Assembly: GCA_035655235.1 (NCBI GenBank) | Contig: DASRUX010000180.1 | Location: 1-17,758, forward strand | Direction of reading: 5' to 3' | Length of the DNA stretch: 17,758 bases | Source of the DNA: JAGTRP01 sp035655235 | GTDB taxonomy: Bacteria; Pseudomonadota; Gammaproteobacteria; Burkholderiales; Rhodocyclaceae | Part shown: in pieces, positions 9,005 through 16,530 of the stretch | Layout: every line of letters starts with the position of its first letter | Position numbering within the stretch: position 1 is the stretch's first letter | Notes under the pieces: generated by a model | Told to the model about the DNA's origin: nothing | What the model saw: the letters and a program-made list of their open reading frames with translations, nothing else | Databases searched by the model: none | Program-made: the position numbers and the translations under genes

Positions 9005-9265
9005 GTTGTTTTCCTTTTTGTGAGACGCCTGGGGAATGACTAAGACGCCAGCCAATTGTGGGGCAAAGCGCCGAAGTAGTCGGTCACCGCCAATCGCATA
9101 CAAAAGAAATGCAATGACGAAGAACATTCCCAGCGGGAACACGACAGGGCCGTAGTAGCCATCACTGGAAATTGGAATCTGGCCCTGAATGACAATTGCG
9201 TCATAGAAGGCCACGAGGATTGCGCTGCCAGTAAGGCCACCGAGGATTCGAAATAGGACGGACAT
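9005..9265 (-). other. Membrane-spanning reading frame, open into the cupin
   Basis: From ATG 9263-9265 the cupin frame continues upstream without a stop and encodes two hydrophobic helices (around FRILGGLTGSAILVAFYDAI and VVFPLGMFFVIAFLLYAIGG) and the basic segment RLLRRF. The sequence is hydrophobically and compositionally protein-like, with hydrophobic codons further upstream too (to about 9340, e.g. VIGSLLLALAT), so the true start may be earlier, for instance a TTG. There is no clear ribosome site. It may be the N-terminal half of a membrane-anchored cupin, or the remains of a membrane gene whose stop was lost. Codon use is more AT-rich than in the cbp and cys genes. Confidence 0.4.
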
Positions 9266-9375
9266 GGTTGCCAAGGCCAGAAGCAACGAGCCAATAACGC
9301 GTTGGATTTCCGGGAAACAGGGGCCCAATATTTTGCCCCAAGGAATCGGACGGCGAAGCGAAAAAGCGCGTAGGA

Positions 9376-9702
9376 CTATAGCATGCCGTCCCGGCGGCTG
9401 ATTCCCGCCCCCCGCAGCCTTTCCCTCATCCCATCCATCTCCTCCAGCAGATCGGCCACCAGAGCCGCCAATTCCGGCACGGCGTCGAAGCTGCTTTCCA
9501 GGTCCCGCATGCGCCGCGCCCGTTGCAGGCTGGCGCTGGAGAAGCGCCAGGTGCCGGCGGTGCCTACGGCGCCGGGGAATAACCCTTCGTCGATGTGGCG
9601 GACCAGCCATTCCGGCTCCACGGAGCAGGCCGCCGCCAGCTGTTCCAGGGTCATCCAGCAGTCCTCCACCAGGCTGCCGATCAGGATATCTTCGTCACGC
9701 AT
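9376..9702 (-). CDS. cbpM: Chaperone modulator CbpM
   Basis: A 108-residue MerR-like regulator of the DnaJ homologue CbpA. The N-terminal half has a winged-helix-like segment (MTLEQLAAACSVEPEWLVRH, then GLFPG and WRFSSASLQRARRM), and a C-terminal helix (LAALVADLLEEMDGMRERLR) would form the dimer contact. The ATG lies two bases after the cbpA stop, with GGAGGAG inside the end of cbpA as ribosome site, so translation is coupled. In the characterised family CbpM binds the J-domain of CbpA and blocks its action on DnaK. Length and placement are typical. The gene ends with TAG at 9376-9378; nothing of the pair follows. Confidence 0.9.
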   Translation of the reverse strand: MRDEDILIGSLVEDCWMTLEQLAAACSVEPEWLVRHIDEGLFPGAVGTAGTWRFSSASLQRARRMRDLESSFDAVPELAALVADLLEEMDGMRERLRGAGISRRDGML

Positions 9703-9704
9703 GG

Positions 9705-10658
9705 TCAGCTCCTCCCGGCACGGCGCGGGTCGAAGGCGAGTTCCCGCGCCATGGTTTCGTACAGTTCTCGGGCTTTCGACGTGTCCGCCGGCGGCAGTAC
9801 CACCTGGAGGTCGAGGAGCAGGTCGCCCGGCGGACTGCCGGGGAGGCCCTTGCTCCGCACCCGGAGCTGGCGGCCGCTCTGGGCGCCAGCCGGGATGCGG
9901 ACCTTGAGCTTGCCGTTGGGCATGTCGACTTCCACGACGGCGCCGAGGGCCGCTTCCCAGGGGGCGACGGGGAGTTCGAGGTGGAGGTCCTTGCCGTCTA
10001 CCCGCAACCGGTCGTGGGGCCGGAAATGGACTTCCAGGAGCAGGTCCCCCGCCGTTCCGCCGCCGACCCCCGGCGCGCCCTGGCCGGCCAGGCGGATGAC
10101 CTGGCCTTCCCGCACCCCGGGCGGAATCTTCACATTCAGGGTGCGGTCTTCCAGGACCACATGGCCTTGGGTGTCGGTGCGCGGCACCCGCAGGCTGATC
10201 TGCCGGGTAGCACCGTGGAGGCTGTCTTCGATGTCCAGGACGACCTTGGCGTGGTGATCCTGGCCCTGGGTGCGGAAGTGCCCGCCGCCGGTGCGGAAGC
10301 CGCCCCGGCTGGCGCCCATGCGCCCGAACAGTTCGCTGAAGAAGTCGCTGAAATCCGCACCGCTGCCCGGGGCGAAGCCTCCGCCCGAGAATTCGAACCC
10401 GGCGTCCCAGTCCGGGGGCGGGCGGAAGTCCTGGCCGGGCCGGTAGCCGCGGCCGATCTGGTCGTAGGCGGCCCGTTTTTCCGGGTCGGAGAGCACGGTG
10501 TAGGCCTCGTTGACCTCCTGCATGCGCGACTCGGCGTCCGGCTCCTTGGAAACGTCCGGGTGGTACTTGCGGGCCAGCTTGCGGAAGGCCTTCTTGATGT
10601 CCTCCGCGGTGGCGTCACGGGCCACCCCGAGGGTCTGGTAATAGTCCTTGAATTCCAT
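9705..10658 (-). CDS. cbpA: DnaJ-like co-chaperone CbpA
   Basis: A 317-residue type II J-protein. The start is ATG 10656-10658, with GGGAG 8 bases upstream; the longer frame from 10688 adds ten residues with no ribosome site and is rejected. The J-domain (about 1-70) has DYYQTLGV and the HPD motif at 33-35. A Gly/Phe-rich linker (about 80-130; GGGFAPGSG, GGFRTGGGHF) follows, then two C-terminal substrate-binding beta domains (about 135-210 and 215-290). It has no zinc-binding cysteine repeats, as expected for CbpA rather than DnaJ. It stimulates DnaK ATPase and, in E. coli, also binds curved DNA. A possible heat-shock promoter lies upstream (see next). It is cotranscribed with cbpM. Confidence 0.95.
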   Translation of the reverse strand: MEFKDYYQTLGVARDATAEDIKKAFRKLARKYHPDVSKEPDAESRMQEVNEAYTVLSDPEKRAAYDQIGRGYRPGQDFRPPPDWDAGFEFSGGGFAPGSGADFSDFFSELFGRMGASRGGFRTGGGHFRTQGQDHHAKVVLDIEDSLHGATRQISLRVPRTDTQGHVVLEDRTLNVKIPPGVREGQVIRLAGQGAPGVGGGTAGDLLLEVHFRPHDRLRVDGKDLHLELPVAPWEAALGAVVEVDMPNGKLKVRIPAGAQSGRQLRVRSKGLPGSPPGDLLLDLQVVLPPADTSKARELYETMARELAFDPRRAGRS

Positions 10659-10693
10659 TGCTGCTCCCTTCCTGGGGTTGGGCGGCATTACCT

Positions 10694-10722
10694 AGATTGG
10701 AGCACAGGCCAGGAAAGTCAAG
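10694..10722 (-). promoter_or_regulatory. Possible sigma-32-type promoter of cbpA
   Basis: On the minus strand CTTGACTT (10715-10722) is followed after a normal gap by CTCCAATCT (10694-10702). The form resembles CTTGAAA-N13-16-CCCCATNT, with mismatches, and the predicted transcript would start about 28 bases before the cbpA ATG. A heat-shock promoter fits the chaperone role, but the match is partial and a sigma-70 reading (TTGACT) is equally possible. Confidence 0.3.
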
Positions 10723-10777
10723 GTATTGAATTCATTGGCGCAAATTACCGGTGAATACGGTATTTCAAGCTGTCAAG

Positions 10778-10803
10778 TTGAACTTTCGAATTTGGGGTAT
10801 AAA
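10778..10803 (+). promoter_or_regulatory. Possible promoter of the small hypothetical gene
   Basis: TTGAAC (10778-10783) and TATAAA (10798-10803) precede a strong ribosome site (AAGGGAGG) and ATG 10833. The 14-base spacer is short of the usual 17, so this may be a weak, extended or alternative-sigma promoter. The divergent cbpA promoter lies nearby on the other strand. Confidence 0.35.
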
Positions 10804-10832
10804 TGCGTTTTCCATAAAAAAGGGAGGCATAG

Positions 10833-11186
10833 ATGGGGAACAAACCGAAGTACCTGCAGCCTGCAATGGAGAACCGGCAGTGCCAGGGTCGGGAATGCGT
10901 GGTGACCACGTATCCGCTTTCGGAGGGGGATCCGGAAGAGGGGGCCTGGGACCTGCGGGAAGGCCTGAACGGCTGGGGCAAGGAGAAGAGCGACTTGTTC
11001 GTCCTCGACATTGCCAAAGGCGAGCCGGTCTGGCTGAAGTGGGTCCTGGACCGGATGGTGGGCTTCGGCGCCCCGGTCATCATCGTTCCGAAGGCCAAGG
11101 CCCGCAACGCCACCCTGATGGCCCTCAAAGCGGCCCGGTCGCCCAATACCGACGCCGTGGCCAGGGACTGCGGCTTCGAGGCGTAA
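10833..11186 (+). CDS. Small hypothetical protein
   Basis: A 117-residue soluble protein, start ATG 10833 with AAGGGAGG 7 bases upstream. There is no signal peptide or membrane helix. It contains QCQGRECVV (Cys17, Cys22), an acidic stretch around EGDPEEGAWDL, and VWLKWVLDRMVGFGAPVIIV, which looks like an amphipathic helix and beta-strand of an alpha/beta fold. It then ends AKARNATLMALKAARSPNTD and DCGFEA. Codon use is typical of the core genes, so it is probably a real, expressed gene. It stands alone between cbpA and the chemotaxis gene. I do not recognise a family, and no function can be given. Confidence 0.75.
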   Translation: MGNKPKYLQPAMENRQCQGRECVVTTYPLSEGDPEEGAWDLREGLNGWGKEKSDLFVLDIAKGEPVWLKWVLDRMVGFGAPVIIVPKAKARNATLMALKAARSPNTDAVARDCGFEA

Positions 11187-11199
11187 TCCCCTGGAAGTA

Positions 11200-11230
11200 C
11201 CGATCCGCCCATGCCCATTGGGCGGATCGG
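11200..11230. terminator. Bidirectional hairpin between convergent genes
   Basis: CCGATCCGCCCA (11200-11211), a 7-base loop, and TGGGCGGATCGG (11219-11230) form a perfect 12-bp stem. It lies 13 bases after the hypothetical gene stop and 7 bases beyond the chemotaxis gene stop, the expected place for termination of both. No T-run follows on either strand, so it may act with Rho or as a transcript-end stabiliser. Confidence 0.55.
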
Positions 11231-11237
11231 GAGTGGA

Positions 11238-12884
11238 TCAAGTCCTGAACCGATCCACGTTGGCCTGGAGCGTGGTCGCCAACTGCTTCAGGTCAGTCGC
11301 AGCCCGGGAAACCTCGCTGACGGCGGCGGAGTTTTCCTCGGTCATTTGGGCAATCTTCTCCACATTCGCCGCGATGGCGCCGCTCGATGCGCCGTGTTCG
11401 CGCAGGGCGTTGGAAATCTCGTCCACCGCCGCCTGAACCTTTTTCGCTCCCGCTTCGATGCGATCCATGGTATCGCCCGTCTGGGAGGCCATCGCCACTC
11501 CGTGGCGCACCTTTGCCCCGCCGTCTTCCATGCCCTGTACGGCGCAGTGGGTTCCCTGCTGGATGGCGGCGATCATGGTGGCGATTTCCTGGGTCGACAG
11601 GGTGGTCTTTTCGGCCAGCTTGCGCACCTCGTCCGCCACGACGGCGAAGCCGCGGCCCTGTTCCCCGGCCCGGGCGGCTTCGATGGCGGCGTTCAGGGCC
11701 AGGAGATTGGTCTGGTCGGCGATTTCCTTGATCACATTGACGATGCCGGTGATCTTGTCGGACTGCTCTCCCAACTGGTGAATCAGCTGAGTCGATTGCT
11801 CCACCGCAACCGAGATGTTGTTCATCTCGGCGATGGTGCCCCGGACCAGATCGGCGCCTTCCTGGGACAGGATGCCCGCTTCGTTGCTGATGGTGCGGGT
11901 GTCGTTGGCGCTGCTGGAGACATGGGCGATGCTGGCGCTCATCTGCTCCACGGAGGCCGCCATGGAAGCGGCGGCTTCGCTCTGTTGCCCGGAGCTTTCC
12001 GCCACCTGCTGGGAGGCGGAGGCCAGTGCCTGGGAGGCGTCGACCAACTGGGCGGTGGCATCGTGGGTACGGCGGATGACCTCCTTGAGGGAAGACTGCA
12101 TCTGCTTCATTTCGGCCAGGAGGCTGGTGCGGTCGCCGGGGCGGGTGTCGATCGCCATGGTCAGGTCTCCCGCTGCGATGGTCCGGGAAACCTCGACCGC
12201 GTAGGAAGGCTCGCCGCCCAGGCTGGCCAGCAGGCCGCGGGTGATGGCCGTGGAGACGGCGATGCTGGTGATCATGGCGACGGCCAGGATGGCCAGCATG
12301 AGCATGGTTGCGGAGTCGATGCGCTGCCGGGCGTCGGATTCGTCGGCCTCGGTGCGTTTCTGGGCGATCTGGACGACCTCGTCGATGGCCAACCGGTGTT
12401 CGCCGTAGGCTATCTTCATCTTGGTCATCGCCGCCGCGACGGCATCCTTGTTGCCTTGGCGGAGAGCAGGGACCAGGGAATCGAAGGCGAGGCCGTAGAA
12501 GGCGGCGGCGGGTTCATGGGCCCGCTTGAGGAAAACCTCCTCAAGCTCCTTCCCCAGGTCTGCCTGCCGCCAAAACTCGTGCTGCTTGTCGTATTCCCGC
12601 TTGAGAACCTTGAGCCGGTCGATGAGCTTGTCCTGTTCCCGGGAGTCAGTCTCGGAAGAGAGCTGCAGGGTCACCAGGTAGGATTCCAGGATGTACTCGG
12701 GGGGCGGCAGGATGTCCGCCACCAGGTCCTTGCCCAGGGCAATGCGCTGGTAAAGGGGGCCATTGACCTTCAGGTCGCTGAGGGTCTTGAAGGACCACCC
12801 GCCGTAGGCGGCGAAGCCCAGGACGACGATGCCGATCAGGATGGCGAAGCGATGGGAAAGCTTGAGTGCGTTGAGCCCGTGCAT
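11238..12884 (-). CDS. Methyl-accepting chemotaxis protein
   Basis: A 548-residue transmembrane chemoreceptor. I chose ATG 12882-12884, because the first membrane helix follows soon after (SHRFAILIGIVVLGFAAYGG, about 10-31) and the 39 residues gained from the ATG at 13001 are not domain-like. An extracytoplasmic helical domain (about 32-190) contains PPPEYILESYLVTLQ and ends in charged helices. The second membrane helix is at about 192-214 (MLMLAILAVAMITSIAV). A HAMP-like linker follows (about 215-270), then a long methylation and signalling region. Its hairpin tip has ADQTNLLALNAAIEAARAGE (about 390-410) and GFAVVADEVRKLAE. It ends NVDRFRT with no C-terminal CheR-binding pentapeptide. It transmits ligand binding to CheA/CheW. 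The ligand is unknown, and no che genes are in the window. The ribosome site is weak. Confidence 0.93.
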   Translation of the reverse strand: MHGLNALKLSHRFAILIGIVVLGFAAYGGWSFKTLSDLKVNGPLYQRIALGKDLVADILPPPEYILESYLVTLQLSSETDSREQDKLIDRLKVLKREYDKQHEFWRQADLGKELEEVFLKRAHEPAAAFYGLAFDSLVPALRQGNKDAVAAAMTKMKIAYGEHRLAIDEVVQIAQKRTEADESDARQRIDSATMLMLAILAVAMITSIAVSTAITRGLLASLGGEPSYAVEVSRTIAAGDLTMAIDTRPGDRTSLLAEMKQMQSSLKEVIRRTHDATAQLVDASQALASASQQVAESSGQQSEAAASMAASVEQMSASIAHVSSSANDTRTISNEAGILSQEGADLVRGTIAEMNNISVAVEQSTQLIHQLGEQSDKITGIVNVIKEIADQTNLLALNAAIEAARAGEQGRGFAVVADEVRKLAEKTTLSTQEIATMIAAIQQGTHCAVQGMEDGGAKVRHGVAMASQTGDTMDRIEAGAKKVQAAVDEISNALREHGASSGAIAANVEKIAQMTEENSAAVSEVSRAATDLKQLATTLQANVDRFRT

Positions 12885-13016
12885 TTGATTTGTCTCTATT
12901 TTTTTGACGTCCAAGCATCGTGTGTTCTGGGTTGCTGCGATATCAGTTCGGGCTGAAACTGGGGTAGGAACGCCGGCGGTAGTGTAGGGATTGCCCGACA
13001 TGGTGGCCCAAAAGCA

Positions 13017-13041
13017 GAACGCCTCCAGGTTGGAGGCGTTC
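13017..13041 (-). terminator. Intrinsic terminator after cysN
   Basis: On the minus strand, 23 bases after the cysN stop, GAACGCCTCC and GGAGGCGTTC form a perfect 10-bp stem with a 5-base loop. TGCTTTTGG, a T-rich tail, follows directly. Position and form fit Rho-independent termination of the sulfate assimilation operon, before the chemotaxis gene. Confidence 0.8.
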
Positions 13042-13064
13042 CGGGGTGCTTCGGTAGGCGGGAA

Positions 13065-14339
13065 TTACAGGATCATCCCGGCGCCAACGGTGTTGTTATT
13101 GCTCTCATCAATGACGATGAAGGCGCCGGTCCCCCGGTTGTCCAGATAAGGATCGGCGAACAGCGGCTGGGCCAGTTTGAAGCTCACCTCGGCGATGTCG
13201 TTCATGGCGAGCTTTTCGGCCGGGACCTTCTCCAGGGTATTCACATCCAGGCGATGGTCGATGGCGGTGAGCTTGGCCTTGGTTTCCCGGGTGGTGTGGC
13301 GGATCAGGTAGGTGCGGGCGCGGTCCAGCGGGGTTTCGGACAGCCAGCAGACGGTGGCGCGGATTTCCTTGACCGCCGCCGGGGCCTCGTCGGACTTCAC
13401 GATCATGTCGCCCCGGGAGCAGTCGATCTCGTCGGAGAGCAGCAGGGTGACGGATTGCTCGGTGATGGCTTCCGGGATATCGACGCCGCCGATCTGGATG
13501 GCCTTGACCGTGGAACTCAGGCCGTTGGGCAGGACGGTGACGGCGTCGCCCACCTTGATGGAACCGGACTCGACCCGGCCCATGAAGCCGCGGTAGTCGT
13601 GGAGTTCCGGATTGGCGGAATCCTGGGGGCGGCAGACGTACTGGACCGGGAAGCGGAACTTCTCGGTGCGCTCGGAGTGGGCGCCGGGGGCGGCTTCCAG
13701 GATCTCCAGCAGGGTGGGGCCCTGGTACCAGTTCAGGCTCTCGCCCCGATCCACGATCATGTCGCCGTTGAGGGCGGAGAGGGGGATGAACTTCACGTCC
13801 TGGATGCCGACTTTGCCCGCGAATTCCAGGTAGTCGGCCTTGATCTTCTCGTAGGTTTCCTGGGAGTAATCCACCAGGTCCATCTTGTTCACCGCCACCA
13901 GCAGGTGGGGGATGCCGACCAGGCTGGCCAGCTTGGAATGGCGCCGGGTCTGGGTCAGCACGCCTTTACGGGCATCAATGAGGATGATGGCCAGGTTGGC
14001 GGTGGAGGCGGCGGTCACCATGTTGCGGGTGTACTGCTCGTGGCCCGGGGCGTCGGCGATGATGAACTTGCGGGTGCCGGTGCTGAAGTAGCGGTAGGCC
14101 ACGTCGATGGTGATGCCCTGTTCCCGCTCGGCTTGCAGGCCGTCGGTGAGCAGCGACAGATCGACGGCGCCCATGCCGCGCTTCTGGGATGTGCGCTCGA
14201 TGGCGGAGAGCGTATCGGCCAGGATGGTCTTGGTGTCGAACAGCAGGCGCCCGATCAGGGTGCTCTTGCCGTCATCGACGCTGCCGCAGGTCAGGAAGCG
14301 CAGCAGGCCGTGGTCTTCGATTTTCTCGGGGGCGGACAT
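13065..14339 (-). CDS. cysN: Sulfate adenylyltransferase subunit 1 (GTPase)
   Basis: A 424-residue GTPase subunit of ATP sulfurylase. It couples GTP hydrolysis to formation of adenosine 5'-phosphosulfate from ATP and sulfate by CysD. Start ATG 14337-14339 overlaps the cysD stop by one base (TGATG), so translation is coupled; a longer frame to 14798 is antisense shadow and rejected. G-protein motifs are present: G1 GSVDDGKS (19-26), G2/switch GITIDVAYRYF (75-85), G3 DAPGHEQY (96-103), G4 NKMD (151-154) and G5 SAL near residue 180. Beta-barrel domains follow from about 230. There is no fused APS kinase (CysC) domain. It is the last gene of the operon, followed by a terminator. Length is somewhat short of the 475 residues in E. 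coli but has all motifs. Confidence 0.97.
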   Translation of the reverse strand: MSAPEKIEDHGLLRFLTCGSVDDGKSTLIGRLLFDTKTILADTLSAIERTSQKRGMGAVDLSLLTDGLQAEREQGITIDVAYRYFSTGTRKFIIADAPGHEQYTRNMVTAASTANLAIILIDARKGVLTQTRRHSKLASLVGIPHLLVAVNKMDLVDYSQETYEKIKADYLEFAGKVGIQDVKFIPLSALNGDMIVDRGESLNWYQGPTLLEILEAAPGAHSERTEKFRFPVQYVCRPQDSANPELHDYRGFMGRVESGSIKVGDAVTVLPNGLSSTVKAIQIGGVDIPEAITEQSVTLLLSDEIDCSRGDMIVKSDEAPAAVKEIRATVCWLSETPLDRARTYLIRHTTRETKAKLTAIDHRLDVNTLEKVPAEKLAMNDIAEVSFKLAQPLFADPYLDNRGTGAFIVIDESNNNTVGAGMIL

Positions 14340-15277
14340 CAGAAGTAACCCTCTTTCTTGCGTTGTTCCATGGAGGCTTCGCTGGTCTGGTCGTCCAGAC
14401 GGGTGGCGCCGCGCTCGGTGATGGTGGTGGTGGCGGTTTCCAGCACAATCTTCTCGACGGTGTCGGCATCCGATTCCACCGGCGCCGTGCAGGAGATGTC
14501 GCCGACGGTGCGGAAGCGCACCTGCATCTCGACGATCTCTTCGCCATCCTTCGGCAGGTTGGTCAGCTCGCCGCTGGCCAGGGGCACATTGACCGGCACG
14601 ATGGCGCCTTGGCGCAGGACCACCGGACGCTTGTGGGCGAAGTAGATGGAGGGGAGTTCCAGCTTTTCCCGCTCGATGTATTGCCACACGTCCATCTCGG
14701 TCCAGTTGGAAATGGGGAAGGCGCGGATGTTCTCGCCCTTGTGGGAACGGGCGTTGTAGAGGTTCCACAGCTCGGGGCGCTGGTTCTTCGGGTCCCATTG
14801 GCCGAACTCGTCCCGGAAGCTCATGATCCGCTCCTTGGCCCGGGCCTTTTCCTCGTCCCGGCGGGCGCCGCCGATACAGGCGTCGAAGCCGAATTCCTCG
14901 ATGGCTTCCAGCAGGGTCACCGACTGGTGCTTGTTGCGGGATTCGCCCGGGTGCTTCAGCACCACGGTGCCGCGCTTCATGGAATCCTCCACGGAGCGGA
15001 CGATCAGGCGCTCGCCCAGTTCAGCGGCGCGCTTGTCGCGGAAGTCGACCACTTCCTTGTAGTTGTGGCCGGTGTCGATGTGCATGAGGGGGAAGGGGAA
15101 CTTGCCGGGGCGGAAGGCCTTCTCGGCGATGCGCAGCATGCAGATGGAGTCCTTGCCGCCGGAGAAGAGCAGCACCGGGTTGGCGCATTGGCCGGCCACT
15201 TCACGCATGATGTGGATGGCTTCCGCTTCCAGCCAGTCGAGGTGGGAAAGGGTCATTTTGTTGATCGTTGTCGTCAT
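14339..15277 (-). CDS. cysD: Sulfate adenylyltransferase subunit 2
   Basis: A 312-residue catalytic subunit of ATP sulfurylase, of the PAPS reductase-like ATP pyrophosphatase fold. The P-loop-like SGGKDS is at residues 39-44 (LLFSGGKDSICML). Other typical segments are MHIDTGHNYKEV, IGGARRDEEKARAKER, QRPELWNLYNARSHKGENIR, RAFPISNWTEMDVWQYI and LASGELTNLPKDG. It is a normal CysD length. It lies 9 bases after the cysH stop and overlaps cysN by one base. CysD forms the APS, with energy from CysN's GTP hydrolysis. Confidence 0.97.
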   Translation of the reverse strand: MTTTINKMTLSHLDWLEAEAIHIMREVAGQCANPVLLFSGGKDSICMLRIAEKAFRPGKFPFPLMHIDTGHNYKEVVDFRDKRAAELGERLIVRSVEDSMKRGTVVLKHPGESRNKHQSVTLLEAIEEFGFDACIGGARRDEEKARAKERIMSFRDEFGQWDPKNQRPELWNLYNARSHKGENIRAFPISNWTEMDVWQYIEREKLELPSIYFAHKRPVVLRQGAIVPVNVPLASGELTNLPKDGEEIVEMQVRFRTVGDISCTAPVESDADTVEKIVLETATTTITERGATRLDDQTSEASMEQRKKEGYF

Positions 15278-15286
15278 GGTCTTAGC

Positions 15287-16009
15287 TCAGGCGGATTTTA
15301 CGTGGAGGCCGCACTCTTTGGACTCAGGGTTCTCCCACCACCACCGTCCCGAACGGATGTCCTCGCCCGGCGTCACGGCACGGGTGCAGGGGGCGCAGCC
15401 GATGCTGGGGTAGAATTTGTCGTGCAGGGCGTTGTAGGGCACGTTGTTCTGTTTGATGTAGGTCCAGACTTCCTTCTCGGTCCAGTCGGCCAGGGGGTTG
15501 AACTTCTCCAGGCCGTTGCCTTCGTCGAATTCCCGTACCGGTAGGCCGACCCGGGTAGCCGCCTGCTGGGCCCGCAGACCGGTGATCCAGGCCTTCTTGC
15601 TGGCCAGCGCCCGCTTCAGGGGCTCCACCTTGCGGACGTAGCAGCAGCCCTTCCGGAGTTCGACGGAATCGTAGAAGGCGTTGATGCCGTTCTCCCGGAC
15701 GAAATTCTCGACGCCCTGGCTCTGGGGGAAATAGACCTTGAGCTTGAGGCCGTAGTGCTCCTGGACCTTGGCCATGAGGTCGTAGGTTTCCAGGGGCAGA
15801 CGGCCGGTGTCCAGGCTGAAAATCTCGATGGGCAGCTTGGACTTGACGATGAGGTCGGTCAGCACCATGTCCTCGGCGCCCAGGCTGTTGGCGAAGGTGG
15901 CCGGCGACCAGTTGGCGGCGATGTCGGCCAGCAGGGCGTGGGCTAGGTCGGTCTTGGCGGCGGTGCTGGCGGCCAGTTCCGGGGTGATGTTGAGCATGCT
16001 CGGGATCAT
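15287..16009 (-). CDS. cysH: Adenylylsulfate (APS) reductase, assimilatory
   Basis: A 240-residue thioredoxin-dependent reductase that converts APS to sulfite. The four cluster cysteines are present, Cys122-Cys123 in RKGCCYVRK and Cys205/Cys208 in GCAPCTRA. They mark the 4Fe-4S APS-specific branch rather than the PAPS form lacking CC-CxxC. The catalytic Cys233 is in ECGLHVK. The nucleotide-binding segments include LGAEDMVLTDL and FSLDTGRLPLETY. It starts at ATG 16007-16009 with GAGGAAAG upstream, 8 bases after the DUF934 gene. APS use explains why no cysC is needed. The pathway is the short route to sulfite. Confidence 0.97.
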   Translation of the reverse strand: MIPSMLNITPELAASTAAKTDLAHALLADIAANWSPATFANSLGAEDMVLTDLIVKSKLPIEIFSLDTGRLPLETYDLMAKVQEHYGLKLKVYFPQSQGVENFVRENGINAFYDSVELRKGCCYVRKVEPLKRALASKKAWITGLRAQQAATRVGLPVREFDEGNGLEKFNPLADWTEKEVWTYIKQNNVPYNALHDKFYPSIGCAPCTRAVTPGEDIRSGRWWWENPESKECGLHVKSA

Positions 16010-16017
16010 GGCTTTCC

Positions 16018-16530
16018 TCAGGCGGTGCGGCGGCGGAACAGGGGCTCCGGCTGGTCGGTGGAGGCCTGGTAGCCCTGGCTGAAGGCGGTGAAGCCCTTCT
16101 CGACGGCGTACTCGGCGCTCTTGCCTTCCTTGAGCGCGAAGGCGTCAAAGCCTACCCGCTTCATGTAGAACAGAGTGTCATGGACCACGTCGCCCACCGC
16201 CCGGACTTCGCCCTGGTAGCCGTAGCGCTGGCGCAGGAGGGCGGCGGTGGTGAAGCCGTAGCCATTGACGAATTTGGGGAAATCGACGGCGATGACGGCG
16301 AAATGGGCCAGATCGCCGGCAACGTCTTCCACCTTCTCGTTAGGCTGCAGCAGGAGGCCGACGGGTTCCCCGCGGCCCAGGATGTCGGCCTTGCGCGCCT
16401 TCCACACGGCCACGGGGAAGATCACCTTGCCGGCGGGCAGGGCGACGGCTTCCGGGGTTTCCCCTTCGGCCAGCTGCAGGGTGGTCCAGTCATCGCTGAC
16501 GATGCTGCCGTTCTTGATGATTTGGGCCAT
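16018..16530 (-). CDS. DUF934 family protein of the sulfite reduction operon
   Basis: A 170-residue soluble protein of the DUF934 family, commonly found beside cysI and cysH in proteobacteria. It has the family sequences PAGKVIFPVAVWKAR (32-46), IAVDFPKFVNGYGFTTAALL (80-99), RYGYQGEVRAVGDVVHDTLF and MKRVGFDAFALKEG. It starts at ATG 16528-16530, sharing one base with the cysI stop (TAATG), so translation is coupled. Its biochemical role is not settled; the conserved placement implies a job in sulfite reduction or in assembly of that enzyme (inference). Residues at the C-terminus (PEPLFRRRTA) are basic. No decay or oddity is seen. Length is normal for the family. Confidence 0.92.
   Translation of the reverse strand: MAQIIKNGSIVSDDWTTLQLAEGETPEAVALPAGKVIFPVAVWKARKADILGRGEPVGLLLQPNEKVEDVAGDLAHFAVIAVDFPKFVNGYGFTTAALLRQRYGYQGEVRAVGDVVHDTLFYMKRVGFDAFALKEGKSAEYAVEKGFTAFSQGYQASTDQPEPLFRRRTA

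Noticed and set aside
9266..9610. Longer start for the cupin/membrane frame reaching to 9610
   Set aside because: The first part reads antisense-frame codons of cbpM (Arg/His/Gly-rich, not protein-like) and overlaps that gene. Any real start must lie below about 9375.
10659..10688. Upstream ATG for cbpA
   Set aside because: No ribosome site; the J-domain begins at the second ATG as in the family, with GGGAG before it.
11211..12956. Plus-strand frame of 581 codons over the chemotaxis gene
   Set aside because: Antisense shadow of the chemoreceptor; glycine- and histidine-rich low-complexity translation with no family.
13254..15544. Plus-strand frames over cysN, cysD and cysH
   Set aside because: Antisense shadows of the well-identified sulfate genes.
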